Counted from the stretch's first letter, positions 39,114 to 50,023 are shown. The stretch: DNA of 60,754 nt from Megasphaera elsdenii (GCF_020539865.1 NZ_JAJBQV010000014.1:1-60754); one strand, 5' to 3'. Notes: generated by a model from the letters alone, not told the origin. A program made the numbers and translations.

Positions 39114-39233
39114 CAGACTGCCGAACCACCTTTCCTACATATTCTTATAATAGAATCACTATGGCATCAATTATACCATACGCGACAAACTGGATAAATA
39201 ATGCAGACCAATGATGTCTTGCAATCATGCCAT

Positions 39234-39285
39234 AAATACACCCAAAATGACATGATGTCCGCTTATCATTTTGGGTGTATTTTCA
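39234..39285. terminator. Long hairpin after the Nudix gene
   Basis: AATACACCCAAAATGA and TCATTTTGGGTGTATT form a stem of about 16 bp around a 17-20 base loop. It lies just past the stop codon of the Nudix gene and may protect or terminate that transcript. Confidence 0.65.
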
Positions 39286-39291
39286 TTCTTT

Positions 39292-39765
39292 TCATGTATC
39301 CATGCGGTGTAATTCCATGTGAGCTACGGTATCATTATCTTCGGCAAAGGTAATAATGCCCTTTACCTTTTCTTTTTTTAGCAACATAGGAATCCACGTC
39401 CGATCCCCTTTCCACATTTCATCATACGGAAGGGATGCTGGGTCGAACCATTTCGGTTCCATTTCTTCCGTTTCCTGGATAGTCCCCTGCCATGTATGAA
39501 GGAAGTAGACGAAGCCGATGTGATTGAGTTCCGGCGAGGCGGAAAAATGAAAATCGAGAAAGCCGACGAGTTCCAGATCTTCTTCCCGAGCGATGAGGCC
39601 CGTTTCTTCCTGGAGTTCCCGGACGGCGCACTGCAAGAAATCTTCGCCAGCTTCGATTTTACCACCGAAGCCATTCCACTTGCTGACGCCAAAGCCGCGT
39701 TTTTTACGGCCTAATAAAAGTTTCCCATCCGAACGGACGGGAAAGCAAAGTGTCGTAGGACGCAT
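39292..39765 (-). CDS. Nudix hydrolase (MutT/8-oxo-dGTP type)
   Basis: The protein has 157 residues. The Nudix box GGKIEAGEDFLQCAVRELQ (residues about 34-52) continues into EETG and has all expected acidic residues. The preceding KWNGFGGK is typical of 8-oxo-dGTP diphosphatases of the MTH1-like group. It follows the DUF3783 gene after 7 bases and probably cleans oxidised nucleotides. Confidence 0.88.
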   Translation of the reverse strand: MRPTTLCFPVRSDGKLLLGRKKRGFGVSKWNGFGGKIEAGEDFLQCAVRELQEETGLIAREEDLELVGFLDFHFSASPELNHIGFVYFLHTWQGTIQETEEMEPKWFDPASLPYDEMWKGDRTWIPMLLKKEKVKGIITFAEDNDTVAHMELHRMDT

Positions 39766-39772
39766 AGTCGTC

Positions 39773-40207
39773 TTACCTCTTTTTATGGAAATATTCGTGT
39801 TCTTTCGACAATTCCTGCAGAATCGTTTCGATAGTCCAGGAAATGTTGTTCGGCGTCAACATCGCCTTGAGGGGAACATTCTTTAGACGGCCCCGGCGGA
39901 TGCTGCTCAAGAGCAGGTTGACAGCCTGGTTGTCAAAACCGCAGAGGATCAGAGCTTCCTTGGTCACAGGCGGAAGATTTTCGTCTTCGTTCATCTGTTC
40001 ATGGACCTTGGTCTGTTCCGTTTCCTGTTTCATGGCTGCAATTTCAGCGATTTCATCGTCCGTCAGTCCCAGGACTTTGCCGACGGTTTCACTTTTTTCA
40101 TCTTCCGTAACCGCTTTGACCTTTGATTTCGTCAAGAGGGCCAGGAGCTTGACCAGCTCCAGCCGTTCCGGTGTAAAGTTGACAGCTAACATCATACGAT
40201 ATGGCAT
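39773..40207 (-). CDS. DUF3783 protein
   Basis: The protein has 144 residues. The C-terminal part, ALILCGFDNQAVNLLL through PLKAMLTPNNISWT, matches DUF3783, a small domain of unknown function found in Firmicutes. The middle (about 40-75) is highly charged and helical. AAAGGAG precedes the ATG. It is transcribed with the Nudix gene. Confidence 0.75.
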   Translation of the reverse strand: MPYRMMLAVNFTPERLELVKLLALLTKSKVKAVTEDEKSETVGKVLGLTDDEIAEIAAMKQETEQTKVHEQMNEDENLPPVTKEALILCGFDNQAVNLLLSSIRRGRLKNVPLKAMLTPNNISWTIETILQELSKEHEYFHKKR

Positions 40208-40232
40208 TTATATCACTCCTTTTGGGGTAGGC

Positions 40233-40325
40233 TCGCGTAGCGAGCCCGTGGTTAGTGGTTCGTGGCTAGCCACGAACCACCCAAAAGGGGCTGTCGCACA
40301 TGCGACAGCCCCTTTTTTCTTACAA
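40233..40325. repeat. Palindromes and terminator after rplQ
   Basis: GGCTCGCGTAGCGAGCC (40232-40248) is followed by GTGGTTAGTGGTTCGTGGCTAG paired with CTAGCCACGAACCAC, and by a hairpin AGGGGCTGTCGCA/TGCGACAGCCCCTTTTTT at 40286-40318. The hairpin ends the ribosomal transcript on the minus strand. Confidence 0.8.
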
Positions 40326-40327
40326 GC

Positions 40328-40666
40328 TTATACTAATTCGATGATTACCATCGGAGCAGCATCGCCCTGACGAACGCCAGTTTTGATGATGCGAGTATAA
40401 CCGCCCTGACGATCTTTGTATTTCGGTGCAATTTCGTCAAACAGTTTTTTGACAACGTCTTCATCCATCATGTATGCCAAGACCTGACGGCGAGCGTGGA
40501 GGTCGCCGCGTTTTGCGAGGGTAAGCATTTTGTCAGCGACTTTGCGAAGTTCTTTTGCCTTTGCTTCTGTCGTTTCAATGCGTTCATGCTGGAATAAAGA
40601 AGTGACAATGCTGCGCAGCAATGCTTTACGTGCGGAGCTGTCTCGTCCCAACTTTCTATAAGCCAT
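40328..40666 (-). CDS. rplQ: Ribosomal protein L17
   Basis: The protein has 112 residues, a short bacterial L17 near the exit tunnel of the 50S subunit. It starts [18 protein letters not shown] and includes [13 protein letters not shown]. It is the last gene of the S10-spc-alpha block, 17 bases after rpoA, followed by a strong hairpin. Confidence 0.98.
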   Translation of the reverse strand: MAYRKLGRDSSARKALLRSIVTSLFQHERIETTEAKAKELRKVADKMLTLAKRGDLHARRQVLAYMMDEDVVKKLFDEIAPKYKDRQGGYTRIIKTGVRQGDAAPMVIIELV

Positions 40667-40683
40667 CGTTCATCCTCCTCGAA

Positions 40684-41664
40684 CTATTCTTCGTTACTCG
40701 ATTTTAAATCGTAACCTTCTTTTTGCAACTTTTCAATGATTTCATCGACAGACTTCTTGCCAAGGTTGCGAATCTTGGACAAGTCGTCTTCCGTCCGTTC
40801 TACGAGGTCGCCTAAGGTGTAGATATTCGCACGTTTCAGGCAGTTCGAAGCACGTACGGAGAGATCGAGGACATCAATCTTGATGTCGTTGAGATCCGGT
40901 TCTGTCGGTGCTTCCGGTTCTTCGCCATCTTTGTTGGTGAATTCAGCCAACGTATCATTGACTTTAGCATCTGTGGCGATGTCCTGGAAGTAGTTCAAAT
41001 AGCTGATCATAATGGATGCAGCCTTGGCGACGGCGTTTTCAGCAGTAATGCTGCCGTCCGTCGTCACTTCAAGCGTCAACGAATCGTAATCCATTTCGTT
41101 GCCGACCCGGATATTGCCTACTTCGTAGTTGGTGCGCACAATAGGCGAAAAAATCGAATCGATAGGGATGACCCCGATCATATCCGTTTCTTTCTTGTTC
41201 TTCGTAGAAGGAACATATCCTTTGCCGCGTTCAATGTGGCACTGCATACGGATTTTAGCGTCCGTATCCAGCGTGGCAATATGAAGATCCGGGTTTAAAA
41301 TTTCAATGTCTGAGTTTACGTTAAGATCGTTTGCAGTAAATTCACATTCACCAGAGATATCGACAGTGATATCGAGTTCGTTGATATCATCGTCCAGGAA
41401 TTTCATCCGAACCTGTTTGAGGTTGAGGATGATTTCCGAAACATCTTCCCGAACGCCGGGGATGGTCGAAAATTCATGGAGAACACCATCGATTTTAATC
41501 GAAGTGATTGCTACGCCATCCAGGGATGCCAGGAGAACACGCCGCAAACTATTACCCAATGTGATTCCGTAACCCCGATCGAGAGGTTCACATACGAATT
41601 TTCCATAGGTACCGTCTTCATTGATTTCGACGGTTTTAACTTTAAACTTGTTATCATCGATCAT
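40684..41664 (-). CDS. rpoA: RNA polymerase alpha subunit
   Basis: The protein has 326 residues: N-terminal assembly domain with GYGITLGNSLRRVLL, and C-terminal domain after an acidic linker (GEEPEAPTEP) with SVRASNCLKRANIYTLGDL, which contacts upstream promoter DNA and activators. It lies between rpsK and rplQ. rpsD, which often sits between rpsK and rpoA, is absent here. Confidence 0.98.
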   Translation of the reverse strand: MIDDNKFKVKTVEINEDGTYGKFVCEPLDRGYGITLGNSLRRVLLASLDGVAITSIKIDGVLHEFSTIPGVREDVSEIILNLKQVRMKFLDDDINELDITVDISGECEFTANDLNVNSDIEILNPDLHIATLDTDAKIRMQCHIERGKGYVPSTKNKKETDMIGVIPIDSIFSPIVRTNYEVGNIRVGNEMDYDSLTLEVTTDGSITAENAVAKAASIMISYLNYFQDIATDAKVNDTLAEFTNKDGEEPEAPTEPDLNDIKIDVLDLSVRASNCLKRANIYTLGDLVERTEDDLSKIRNLGKKSVDEIIEKLQKEGYDLKSSNEE

Positions 41665-41716
41665 TAGGAAAATCCTCCTATTTCAGAATCAAAACACCTT
41701 GGTTAATTATCTACGA

Positions 41717-42106
41717 TTATACGCGTCTCCGTTTCGGCGGACGGCAGCCGTTATGCGGAATAGGAGTTACGTCTTTGATGGAGTTGACTTCAAGACCTGC
41801 AGCCTGCAATGCGCGGATAGCAGCTTCACGGCCGGAGCCCGGACCTTTTACGAAAACTTCTACCTGACGGAGGCCATGTTCCATAGCAGCTTTAGCAGCC
41901 TGTTCAGCAGCCATCTGTGCAGCGAACGGAGTGCTCTTACGGGAACCGCGGAAACCGAGGCCGCCGGCACTTGCCCAGGACAGTGCATTGCCTTTTGCAT
42001 CAGTGATCGTAACGATCGTGTTATTGAAAGTAGAACGGATATGTGCTGCGCCCGATTCTACGTGTTTCTTTTCTTTTCTTTTATTGCTTCTTACGTTCTT
42101 AGCCAA
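41717..42106 (-). CDS. rpsK: Ribosomal protein S11
   Basis: The protein has 129 residues and ends [18 protein letters not shown], the conserved S11 tail. It carries the [12 protein letters not shown] and [15 protein letters not shown] motifs and belongs to the platform of the 30S subunit near the mRNA exit. Confidence 0.98.
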   Translation of the reverse strand: MAKNVRSNKRKEKKHVESGAAHIRSTFNNTIVTITDAKGNALSWASAGGLGFRGSRKSTPFAAQMAAEQAAKAAMEHGLRQVEVFVKGPGSGREAAIRALQAAGLEVNSIKDVTPIPHNGCRPPKRRRV

Positions 42107-42134
42107 AATCGTTTCCCTCCTTACTTAAAGAATC

Positions 42135-42503
42135 TTATTTCTTCTTACCTGCTACAGCTTTTCTCGGACCTTTACGGGTACGTGCGTTCGTCTTGGTGCG
42201 CTGACCGCGGACCGGAAGACCTGCACGATGACGTTTGCCACGATACGAATTAACTTCGATCAGGCGTTTGATGTTGAGTGCTGTTTCACGGCGAAGGTCG
42301 CCTTCAACTTTATATTCAGAACCGATGACTTCACGAATTTTCTGTACTTCGTCTTCTGTCAGGTCGCGAACGCGGGTATCCGGGTTTACGCCAGTCTTAG
42401 CCAAAATTTTCTGGGAAGAAGAAAGACCGATACCTAAAATGTAAGTCAAACCAATTTCAACTCGTTTATCACGTGGTAAATCCACACCGGCTATACGTGC
42501 CAT
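42135..42503 (-). CDS. rpsM: Ribosomal protein S13
   Basis: The protein has 122 residues with [18 protein letters not shown] at the start, the helix-hairpin region, and a basic tail [15 protein letters not shown]. It lies in the head of the 30S subunit and contacts the 50S. The gene sits between rpmJ and rpsK in normal order. Confidence 0.98.
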   Translation of the reverse strand: MARIAGVDLPRDKRVEIGLTYILGIGLSSSQKILAKTGVNPDTRVRDLTEDEVQKIREVIGSEYKVEGDLRRETALNIKRLIEVNSYRGKRHRAGLPVRGQRTKTNARTRKGPRKAVAGKKK

Positions 42504-42525
42504 CTATTCATTCACCTCCTGCTTA

Positions 42526-42639
42526 TTAACCCTGTTTCTGTTTATGTTTCGGATTTTCGCAAATGACCATGACGCGGCCTTTACGTTTGATAATTTTGCA
42601 TTTTTCGCAAATTCTTTTTACTGACGGTTTTACTTTCAT
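42526..42639 (-). CDS. rpmJ: Ribosomal protein L36
   Basis: A 37-residue protein beginning [15 protein letters not shown] and containing [13 protein letters not shown]. The zinc-binding residues (three Cys and one His) are all present, so this is the zinc-binding form. It is too short to stand out among open frames but the sequence and its place between infA and rpsM leave no doubt. Confidence 0.97.
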   Translation of the reverse strand: MKVKPSVKRICEKCKIIKRKGRVMVICENPKHKQKQG

Positions 42640-42662
42640 CATTAACCTCCTGCGTAATACTC

Positions 42663-42881
42663 TTACTTAAAGCGGTACGTGATACGACCGCGATTCAGAT
42701 CATACGGTGTCAATTCGAGTGTGACCCGGTCGCCCGGAAGGATACGAATGAAATTCATCCGCATTTTACCGGAGACATGAGCCAACACGATGTGATCGTT
42801 TTCAAGCTTGACTTTAAACATGGCGTTTGGCAAAGCTTCAACGACGACGCCTTCTACTTCAATGACATCTACCTTCGACAT
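42663..42881 (-). CDS. infA: Translation initiation factor IF-1
   Basis: A 72-residue OB-fold protein from the ATG at 42881: [20 protein letters not shown], then [19 protein letters not shown]. The in-frame extension to 42935 overlaps the upstream KOW gene and is rejected. IF-1 binds the A site during initiation. Confidence 0.97.
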   Translation of the reverse strand: MSKVDVIEVEGVVVEALPNAMFKVKLENDHIVLAHVSGKMRMNFIRILPGDRVTLELTPYDLNRGRITYRFK

Positions 42882-42895
42882 AGTAACCTCCCTGG

Positions 42896-43165
42896 TCAAT
42901 TCTTCACAGTCCGGTTCAAGACGGACCGTATCCATTCATTGCTGATTCTCACGGGACCAGCGTTTCCAGTGGATACGCTCGTTCCCAATATCCGGAGATG
43001 CCGGCAATTCTTTTTTTTCGGCTTATCCAGGTTGTACTTTCTACCGTCAGCAATCCATACGTAGGGATAAGCCAGACTGCCGACAACAACATACAAGTGG
43101 CCTTTATCCCTGCCTGCCAGGCTTTCTACGACCGTGCAGACAGGTATCATCTGTGTCCGTTCCAT
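42896..43165 (-). CDS. KOW-domain RNA-binding protein (L14e-like)
   Basis: The protein has 89 residues. The KOW fold is seen in [20 protein letters not shown] and [17 protein letters not shown]. Such small L14e/L6e-like proteins are found between map and infA in many Firmicutes and are thought to bind RNA, perhaps the ribosome. It starts one base after the map stop codon (TAAAATG) and is clearly part of this operon. Function unproven. Confidence 0.88.
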   Translation of the reverse strand: MERTQMIPVCTVVESLAGRDKGHLYVVVGSLAYPYVWIADGRKYNLDKPKKKNCRHLRILGTSVSTGNAGPVRISNEWIRSVLNRTVKN

Positions 43166-43166
43166 T

Positions 43167-43919
43167 TTATTCTTCCGGAAGGGTAAGGATTTCAGGACCG
43201 TTTTCCGTGATGGCTACTGTATGTTCGAAGTGGGCTGCCGGTTTGCCGTCACGCGTGACGACGGTCCAGCCGTTTTTCAACTGGCGGACTTTTTCCGTGC
43301 CCATATTGATCATCGGTTCAATGGCCAGGACCATGCCCGGTTCCAGCAGTTCGCCGTGACCGGCCATGCCGTAGTTCGGCACTTCCGGATCTTCGTGCAT
43401 GTCCGTACCAATGCCGTGGCCGACGTAGTCACGGACGACGCCGTATCCAAAGGATTCGGCATACGACTGGACTGCGTGGCCGATGTCGCCGAGGTGATTC
43501 CCTGCAACGGCCTGTTCAATGCCTTTATAGAGGCTTTCTTCGGTAACCTTCAAGAGCTTGAGGGTGGCCGGATGAACGTGACCAACAGGAATCGTTACCG
43601 TCGAATCGCCATGGTAGCCATTCTTGTTTACTACTAAATCAATGCTGATTATATCGCCATCTTTGAGCTTGCGGTGCCCTGGGATACCGTGGACAACTTC
43701 TTCATTTACGCTGGCGCAAATGGTTGCCGGGAACCCGTAATAGCCTTTGCAGCTCGGAAAAGCGCCGCAACTGCGGATGTATTCTTCACAGCGCTGGTCG
43801 AGTTCGCCTGTCGTGATGCCAGGTTTTGCCAGTTTCTTCATAAGCTGAAGAGCGTTGGCCGTAATGCGGCCAGCTTCGCGAATATACTCAATTTCCCGTT
43901 TTGATTTTAAAATAATCAT
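43167..43919 (-). CDS. map: Methionine aminopeptidase, type I
   Basis: The enzyme removes the initiator methionine from new proteins. The protein has 250 residues. Metal ligands are seen in ISIDLVV (Asp), GYHGDST (Asp), [12 protein letters not shown] (His), LAIEPMI (Glu) and HFEHTVA (Glu). It lies two bases from adk and one from the KOW gene, the usual spc-operon place. Confidence 0.97.
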   Translation of the reverse strand: MIILKSKREIEYIREAGRITANALQLMKKLAKPGITTGELDQRCEEYIRSCGAFPSCKGYYGFPATICASVNEEVVHGIPGHRKLKDGDIISIDLVVNKNGYHGDSTVTIPVGHVHPATLKLLKVTEESLYKGIEQAVAGNHLGDIGHAVQSYAESFGYGVVRDYVGHGIGTDMHEDPEVPNYGMAGHGELLEPGMVLAIEPMINMGTEKVRQLKNGWTVVTRDGKPAAHFEHTVAITENGPEILTLPEE

Positions 43920-43921
43920 GC

Positions 43922-44572
<651 letters not shown>

Positions 44573-44588
44573 TCAAACTACCCCCTTA

Positions 44589-45851
44589 TTATTTCATAAA
44601 TCCTTGATATTGTCTATTCAAAACTAAGGATTCTGCCTGCTTCATCGTGTCGATGGCAACACCGACGACGATGAGGATGGCTGTACCGCCGAAGTAAACC
44701 CCTTCGATGCCCGTAATCCAACCGATGAAGTTCGGCAGGATGGCAACGAAAGCCAGGAAGAAAGCACCGGCGAGAGTGATTCTCGTCATGATGCGATCGA
44801 CATACATAGCCGTCGGCTGACCCGGACGGATACCGGGGATGAAGCCGCCGTACTTCTGCATGTTTTCCGTAAGCTGCGGGATGTTCAGCGAAATAGCCGT
44901 GTAGAAATATGTGAAGAACATAATCAGGATTGCGTACATGACGGTGTTGGTCACCGTACCCCATGCAAAGAAGCTTGCGATCCACTGGATCGTGTCATTC
45001 TGTACGAACTGGGCGATAGTAATCGGGAACATCAGTACAGACGAAGCAAAGATGATGGGGATGACGCCAGCCTGGTTGACTTTCAGCGGAATGTGTGTCG
45101 AATGACCGCCATACATCTTACGGCCGACGATACGTTTCGCATATTGTACCGTGACGCGGCGCTGCCCCTGCGTGACTTCGATGACCACGACGATCATGAA
45201 CAAGGCGATAACAGCAAAAAGCAAGGCCTGGAAGATGTTGATCGAACCAGCCTGGATATACTTGTAAATCGTCATGCACCCTTGAGGGAAACGCGCTACG
45301 ATACCAGCGAAGATGATGAGAGAAATGCCGTTGCCGATCCCGCCAGCGGTAATCTGGTCACCGAGCCACATGAGGAAACATGTGCCTGCCGTGAGGATCA
45401 GCGAGACCATGACGACCATGGCCCAGCTGTCGACGATGAGGGCATTGTTGACTTTCAGCGCATAACTCATGGCGAAAGCCTGAATCAATGCCAGGACAAC
45501 CGTTCCGTACCGCGTGACCTTCTGGATCTTATCGCGGCCTTCTTGATTGTCTTTTGCCCATTGTTCAAAAGTCGGGACAACGGCTGTCAGCAGTTGCATG
45601 ATGATCGACGCGTTGATGTACGGCGTGATGCTCATGGCCAAGACGGAGAACTTACTCAGTGCCCCGCCGGCGAACAAGTCGAGAAGACCGAACAAGTTGC
45701 CGCTGCTGAAGAGGTTTTCAATGACTGACGAATCAACACCCGGTACGGGAATATGGACGCCAAGTCTAAAAATGATGAACATGATGAGAGTGAAGACTGC
45801 CCGTTTCCGGAATTCCGGAACGTTCAGTACGTTTTGGATGTTTTCTAACAC
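44589..45851 (-). CDS. secY: Protein translocase subunit SecY
   Basis: The protein has 420 residues and ten membrane helices. It forms the channel of the Sec translocon with SecE and SecG. Signatures include VHIPVPGVDSS, LDLFAGGALSKFSVLAMSI, the GIGNGISLIIFAGI plug-side helix, and the late cytoplasmic loop QKYGGFIPGIRPGQPT. It lies between rplO and adk. Confidence 0.98.
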   Translation of the reverse strand: MLENIQNVLNVPEFRKRAVFTLIMFIIFRLGVHIPVPGVDSSVIENLFSSGNLFGLLDLFAGGALSKFSVLAMSITPYINASIIMQLLTAVVPTFEQWAKDNQEGRDKIQKVTRYGTVVLALIQAFAMSYALKVNNALIVDSWAMVVMVSLILTAGTCFLMWLGDQITAGGIGNGISLIIFAGIVARFPQGCMTIYKYIQAGSINIFQALLFAVIALFMIVVVIEVTQGQRRVTVQYAKRIVGRKMYGGHSTHIPLKVNQAGVIPIIFASSVLMFPITIAQFVQNDTIQWIASFFAWGTVTNTVMYAILIMFFTYFYTAISLNIPQLTENMQKYGGFIPGIRPGQPTAMYVDRIMTRITLAGAFFLAFVAILPNFIGWITGIEGVYFGGTAILIVVGVAIDTMKQAESLVLNRQYQGFMK

Positions 45852-45863
45852 CGCAAATCACCC

Positions 45864-46328
45864 CTACTGTTCAGCTACCGGTTCTTCTCCCGGTACTACA
45901 ACCTTACCGCCAGCTGCTTCGATTTTAGCTTTAGCGGATTTCGTGAAGCCGTTAGCTACGACAGTGAGTTTCTTTTCGAGTTCACCGTTGCCAAGGATAC
46001 GGACGCCATCGCGGACATTTTTGAGGATGCCAGCTTCGACGAGAGCAACGGGATCGACAGTCGTGCCATCTTCAAAGCGGTTGAGTACAGAAACGTTAAC
46101 TTCTGCATATTCTTTAGCCCAAACGTTTTTGAAGCCGCGTTTCGGGAGCAAACGATACAACGGCATCTGGCCGCCTTCGAAGCCCGGGCGCTTGCCGCCA
46201 CCGCTACGGGAGAGCTGACCTTTCATACCTTTGCCAGCCGTTTTGCCATTGCCGGAGCCGATGCCGCGGCCGACGCGGTTGCGTTTTTTCTTGGAACCAG
46301 GAACAATACTCATTTCATGAAGTTTCAA
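45864..46328 (-). CDS. rplO: Ribosomal protein L15
   Basis: The protein has 154 residues. The start is a TTG at 46328, nine bases after GGAGG, giving the conserved N-terminus MKLHEM. The glycine- and lysine-rich [19 protein letters not shown] is typical of L15, which stabilises 23S rRNA. Confidence 0.97.
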   Translation of the reverse strand: MKLHEMSIVPGSKKKRNRVGRGIGSGNGKTAGKGMKGQLSRSGGGKRPGFEGGQMPLYRLLPKRGFKNVWAKEYAEVNVSVLNRFEDGTTVDPVALVEAGILKNVRDGVRILGNGELEKKLTVVANGFTKSAKAKIEAAGGKVVVPGEEPVAEQ

Positions 46329-46349
46329 TTCAGCGCACCTCCTTCTATA

Positions 46350-46529
46350 TTAGATTTCTTCTACTTTTACTAAGTGTTCTACTTTATGAAGCATCCCTTT
46401 GATCTGCGGGGTAACTTCTTTTACTACGCTGGAGTTCGTCTTGTGGAGACCGAGGGCAACGATGGTTGCACGCTGGTCACCAGGACGGCCTGCCAAACTC
46501 TTTACGAGAGTAACTTTAACCTGAGCCAT
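46350..46529 (-). CDS. rpmD: Ribosomal protein L30
   Basis: A 59-residue protein beginning [19 protein letters not shown] and containing GLHKTNSSV. It lies between rpsE and rplO as usual. L30 is absent in some bacteria, but here it is intact. Confidence 0.97.
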   Translation of the reverse strand: MAQVKVTLVKSLAGRPGDQRATIVALGLHKTNSSVVKEVTPQIKGMLHKVEHLVKVEEI

Positions 46530-46547
46530 CTTGTCATATCCTCCTTA

Positions 46548-47048
46548 TTAACCGTAAATTTCTTCTACAGTTTTGCCACGGAGTTCAGCAACTTTGTTGA
46601 CATCCTTCAAGCGGCCCAAGCCTTCGAGGGTTGCCTGAACCATGTTGTTCGGGTTGGAAGAACCGATCGATTTGGTGAGGATGTTGCGGACGCCTGCCAG
46701 TTCCAATACGGCACGGACCGGACCACCAGCGATGACGCCAGTACCTTCAGCAGCCGGTTTCAGGAATACTTTACCTGCACCGAAGATACCTGTAATCGTG
46801 TGGGGGATGGAACCGTTCTTGAGGGGAACGGAAATCATATGTTTCTTAGCGTCTTCAACGCCTTTGCGGATTGCTTCAGGAACTTCGCCAGCTTTACCTA
46901 AACCTGCACCGACATTGCCGTTGCCGTCACCGACAACAACAAGGGCACTGAAGGAAAAACGGCGGCCGCCTTTAACTACCTTAGCAACGCGGTTGATGAA
47001 TACTACATTTTCCTGTAATTCGAGACCTGCATGGTCAACTTTTGCCAT
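46548..47048 (-). CDS. rpsE: Ribosomal protein S5
   Basis: The protein has 166 residues with [19 protein letters not shown] in the RNA-binding half and the later [20 protein letters not shown]5 helps decoding accuracy; the spectinomycin-contacting loop VKGG looks wild type. Confidence 0.98.
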   Translation of the reverse strand: MAKVDHAGLELQENVVFINRVAKVVKGGRRFSFSALVVVGDGNGNVGAGLGKAGEVPEAIRKGVEDAKKHMISVPLKNGSIPHTITGIFGAGKVFLKPAAEGTGVIAGGPVRAVLELAGVRNILTKSIGSSNPNNMVQATLEGLGRLKDVNKVAELRGKTVEEIYG

Positions 47049-47066
47049 GTGTTATTTCCTCCTTGA

Positions 47067-47429
47067 TTAGAATTTCAAGCCAGCTTCACGAGCTGCTTCT
47101 GCGAGAGCTGCAACACGGCCATGATAAATGTAACCGCCACGGTCGAAGACAACCGTCGTGATACCTTTTTCGATAGCCCGTTTTGCAACTAAAGCACCGA
47201 CTAATTTTGCGCCTTCGGCGTTGCCGCCGCTGACGTTCTGACCTTTGATTTCTTTGTCCAAAGAGCTTGCGGAAACCAAAGTTACGCCGTTCTGGTCGTC
47301 GATGACCTGAGCGTAGATATTGTTAAGGCTGCGGAAAACGTTGAGACGCGGACGTTCTGCCGTGCCGTTGATGTTCTTGCGTAAACGCCAATGCCGTTTC
47401 AAACGGATTGTGTTTTTACTCTTCTTCAA
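47067..47429 (-). CDS. rplR: Ribosomal protein L18
   Basis: The protein has 120 residues from a TTG at 47429, eight bases after AAGGAG. The GTG at 47438 overlaps the ribosome binding site and is rejected. It binds 5S r[23 protein letters not shown] and [13 protein letters not shown] are typical. Confidence 0.95.
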   Translation of the reverse strand: MKKSKNTIRLKRHWRLRKNINGTAERPRLNVFRSLNNIYAQVIDDQNGVTLVSASSLDKEIKGQNVSGGNAEGAKLVGALVAKRAIEKGITTVVFDRGGYIYHGRVAALAEAAREAGLKF

Positions 47430-47459
47430 GGAATTCACTCCTTTCTAATTAAATGTTAC

Positions 47460-48002
47460 TTATTTCTTCGTACCAGCTTTACCAGCTTTACGACGGACAT
47501 GTTCGCCTACATAGCGGATACCTTTGCCTTTGTACGGTTCAGGCAGGCGGTAGCCACGGACTTTAGCAGCGAATTCGCCGACGACTTCGTTATCAGCACC
47601 GGAAATGGTGATCTGCGTAGCGCTCGGGCATTCGATGGTGACACCAGCCGGAGCATCGAGTTCGAGGGGATGGGAGAAGCCAAGAGTCAAGGCAAGTTTC
47701 TTACCTTTCATCTGTGCTCTGTAACCAACACCGACGATTTCCAGTTCTTTTTTGAAGCCTTCCGAAACGCCTTTTACCATATTGGCAATAAGGGCACGGG
47801 TGAGGCCGTGTAATGCACGATGATTTTTATCGTCAGACGGACGTTCTACAGTGATGACGTTATCAGCCACTGTGATTTTCATATCCTGGTGGAGCGTACG
47901 TGTGAGTTCGCCTTTCGGGCCTTTAACGGTAATTACATGGCCATCGAGGTTTACATTTACGCCTGCCGGGATATCAATAGGCATTCTACCTACTCGGGAC
48001 AT
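47460..48002 (-). CDS. rplF: Ribosomal protein L6
   Basis: The protein has 180 residues in two repeated domains. It begins [11 protein letters not shown] and has the C-terminal [18 protein letters not shown] that contacts the sarcin-ricin region near the factor-binding site. Confidence 0.98.
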   Translation of the reverse strand: MSRVGRMPIDIPAGVNVNLDGHVITVKGPKGELTRTLHQDMKITVADNVITVERPSDDKNHRALHGLTRALIANMVKGVSEGFKKELEIVGVGYRAQMKGKKLALTLGFSHPLELDAPAGVTIECPSATQITISGADNEVVGEFAAKVRGYRLPEPYKGKGIRYVGEHVRRKAGKAGTKK

Positions 48003-48022
48003 ATTGACACCTCCAAAACGAT

Positions 48023-48415
48023 TTACCAGACGTAAGCGATAACTTCGCCGCCCAAGCCGAGTTTACGAGCTTTTTTGTCGCTCATAACGCCCTGGGACGT
48101 AGAAATTACAGCGATCCCCAAACCACCGAGAACGCGCGGAAGTTCTTCTTTGCCAGCGTATACGCGCAGGCCCGGTTTGGAAATTCTCTTGATGCCGGTA
48201 ATTACTTTTTCTTTATTAGAACCATATTTCAACGTAACCTTCAGCGTTTTGCCTTCGTTTACGGATTCGTAGTTTTTGACGAAACCTTCTTCTTTGAGGA
48301 TGTCAAGCACTGCAGCTTTCATCTTCGAAGCAGGGATTTCTACTTTTTCGTGATATGCCGAGTTAGCATTACGGATTCTTGTAAGCATATCCGCAATCGG
48401 ATCGGTCATTGCCAT
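48023..48415 (-). CDS. rpsH: Ribosomal protein S8
   Basis: The protein has 130 residues with [14 protein letters not shown] at the start and [20 protein letters not shown] near the end. S8 binds the central domain of 16S rRNA and represses the spc operon in E. coli. Confidence 0.98.
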   Translation of the reverse strand: MAMTDPIADMLTRIRNANSAYHEKVEIPASKMKAAVLDILKEEGFVKNYESVNEGKTLKVTLKYGSNKEKVITGIKRISKPGLRVYAGKEELPRVLGGLGIAVISTSQGVMSDKKARKLGLGGEVIAYVW

Positions 48416-48446
48416 AATCTAAAAACCTCCCTCCATGGAATACGTG

Positions 48447-48716
48447 TTACCAGCTGGCTTTTTTAACGCCAGGAATCTGACCTTTGTAAGCCAGTTCACG
48501 GAATGTGATGCGGCAGATGCCGAATTTACGCATATAACCGTGAGGACGGCCGGTTACTTTGCAACGGTTGTGCAGACGAACCGGAGATGCGTTGGCCGGC
48601 AGCTGAGAAAGTGCTTCATAGTCGCCTTTTGCTTTGAGTTCAGCGCGGAGCTTAGCGTATTTGGCAACCATTTTTTCACGTTTCTTTTCACGTTCGAGCA
48701 TCGATTTCTTTGCCAT
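48447..48716 (-). CDS. rpsN: Ribosomal protein S14, zinc-free long form
   Basis: The protein has 89 residues and lacks the CxxC zinc pairs of the 61-residue form usual in the Firmicutes spc operon. [19 protein letters not shown] and the end VKKASW are clear. Having the zinc-free form in the operon fits Negativicutes and means this S14 does not depend on zinc. Confidence 0.96.
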   Translation of the reverse strand: MAKKSMLEREKKREKMVAKYAKLRAELKAKGDYEALSQLPANASPVRLHNRCKVTGRPHGYMRKFGICRITFRELAYKGQIPGVKKASW

Positions 48717-48734
48717 GTATGTTATCCTCCTCTA

Positions 48735-49274
48735 TTACTTTTCAAAAGGCATGCCCATCATTTTCAGCATGTCACGGCCTTCTTCGTCGGTCGTAGCTGT
48801 TGTAACGATGGTAATGTCCATGCCGCGAGCTTTATCAACCTTATCGTATTCGATTTCCGGGAAGATAAGCTGTTCTTTCAGGCCGAGGGTATAGTTACCA
48901 CGGCCGTCGAAACCGGTAGCACTGACGCCGTGGAAGTCACGGACGCGGGGCAGTGTCAAGTTCATCAGTTTATCGAGGAATTCATACATCCGTTCGCCGC
49001 GCAGGGTAACTTTGCAGCCGAGGTTCATGCCTTCACGGATTTTGAAAGCTGCGATGGATTTCTTGGCTTTCGTGATGATCGGTTTCTGACCGGAAATGAT
49101 GGTCATATCATTGACAGCAGCGTCCAAGGCTTTGGAGTTGGTAACAGCTTCGCCAACGGCCATGTTGATAACAACTTTGGTAACCTTCGGAATCTGCATT
49201 ACATTTTTATAATTGTATTTTTCCTGCAAGCCTTTTACGACTTCGGAAAGGTATTTGTCTTTTAATCTGGACAC
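48735..49274 (-). CDS. rplE: Ribosomal protein L5
   Basis: The protein has 179 residues from the GTG at 49274, nine bases after GGGAGG; a TTG at 49280 is less likely. It begins [12 protein letters not shown] and has [20 protein letters not shown]5 binds 5S rRNA and tRNA in the P site. Confidence 0.96.
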   Translation of the reverse strand: MSRLKDKYLSEVVKGLQEKYNYKNVMQIPKVTKVVINMAVGEAVTNSKALDAAVNDMTIISGQKPIITKAKKSIAAFKIREGMNLGCKVTLRGERMYEFLDKLMNLTLPRVRDFHGVSATGFDGRGNYTLGLKEQLIFPEIEYDKVDKARGMDITIVTTATTDEEGRDMLKMMGMPFEK

Positions 49275-49295
49275 TCTCAAGGGCCTCCCTTCTTA

Positions 49296-49613
49296 TTAGA
49301 TAGCTTTACCGCTCTTTACGGCTGTACGGACTTTGGTGCCATCGGCCTGCTGGACCATTTTGACACGAGTCGGTTTGCCGCTTTCAGGATCTACGAGCAT
49401 TACGTTGGAAACATGGATTGCTGCTTCCTTAGTGATAATGCCGCCTTGAGGATTGTTCTGACTCGGTTTCGTGTGGCGCTTAACCAGGTTAAGGCCTTCA
49501 ACTACGACACGGTCTTTTTTCGGATACGTTGCGATGACCTTGCCTTTTTTGCCTTTTTCTTTACCAGCGATGACGATGACCGTATCGCCTGTTTTAACGT
49601 GCATTTTACCCAT
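49296..49613 (-). CDS. rplX: Ribosomal protein L24
   Basis: The protein has 105 residues from the ATG at 49613 after AGGAGG. It has a KOW motif, [20 protein letters not shown]24 helps start 50S assembly. Confidence 0.97.
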   Translation of the reverse strand: MGKMHVKTGDTVIVIAGKEKGKKGKVIATYPKKDRVVVEGLNLVKRHTKPSQNNPQGGIITKEAAIHVSNVMLVDPESGKPTRVKMVQQADGTKVRTAVKSGKAI

Positions 49614-49629
49614 TGAGAACACCTCCTCC

Positions 49630-49998
49630 TTACAATACTTCCGGAGCCAGGGAGATGATCTTCATGAAATCTTTTTCACGCAATTCTCTGGCAACGGGCC
49701 CAAAAATACGAGTACCCTTCGGGCTCTTATCATTATTGATTACGACAGCTGCGTTTTCGTCGAAACGGATGTAGGAACCGTCTGCACGGCGCAAACCTTT
49801 CTTAGAACGAACGATAACAGCTTTGACTACGTCGCCTTTCTTGACAACGCCACCGGGTGATGCATCTTTAACAGATGCGGTAATGATATCACCAATGTTG
49901 CCATATTTACGATATGAGCCACCCATGACCTGGATGCACAAGATTTTCTTGGCGCCAGTGTTATCGGCAACATTCAACACAGTTTCTTGCTGAATCAT
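49630..49998 (-). CDS. rplN: Ribosomal protein L14
   Basis: The protein has 122 residues: [20 protein letters not shown] at the start and [20 protein letters not shown] at the end, both highly conserved. L14 forms part of the intersubunit bridge near L19. Confidence 0.98.
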   Translation of the reverse strand: MIQQETVLNVADNTGAKKILCIQVMGGSYRKYGNIGDIITASVKDASPGGVVKKGDVVKAVIVRSKKGLRRADGSYIRFDENAAVVINNDKSPKGTRIFGPVARELREKDFMKIISLAPEVL

Positions 49999-50023
49999 GG
50001 CTTAACCTCCTAATTAATGAAGC

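Noticed and set aside
46560..46700. Resistance changes in S5, S12, L3 or L22
   Set aside because: The loops where such changes usually occur look like the normal family sequence, so no claim is made.
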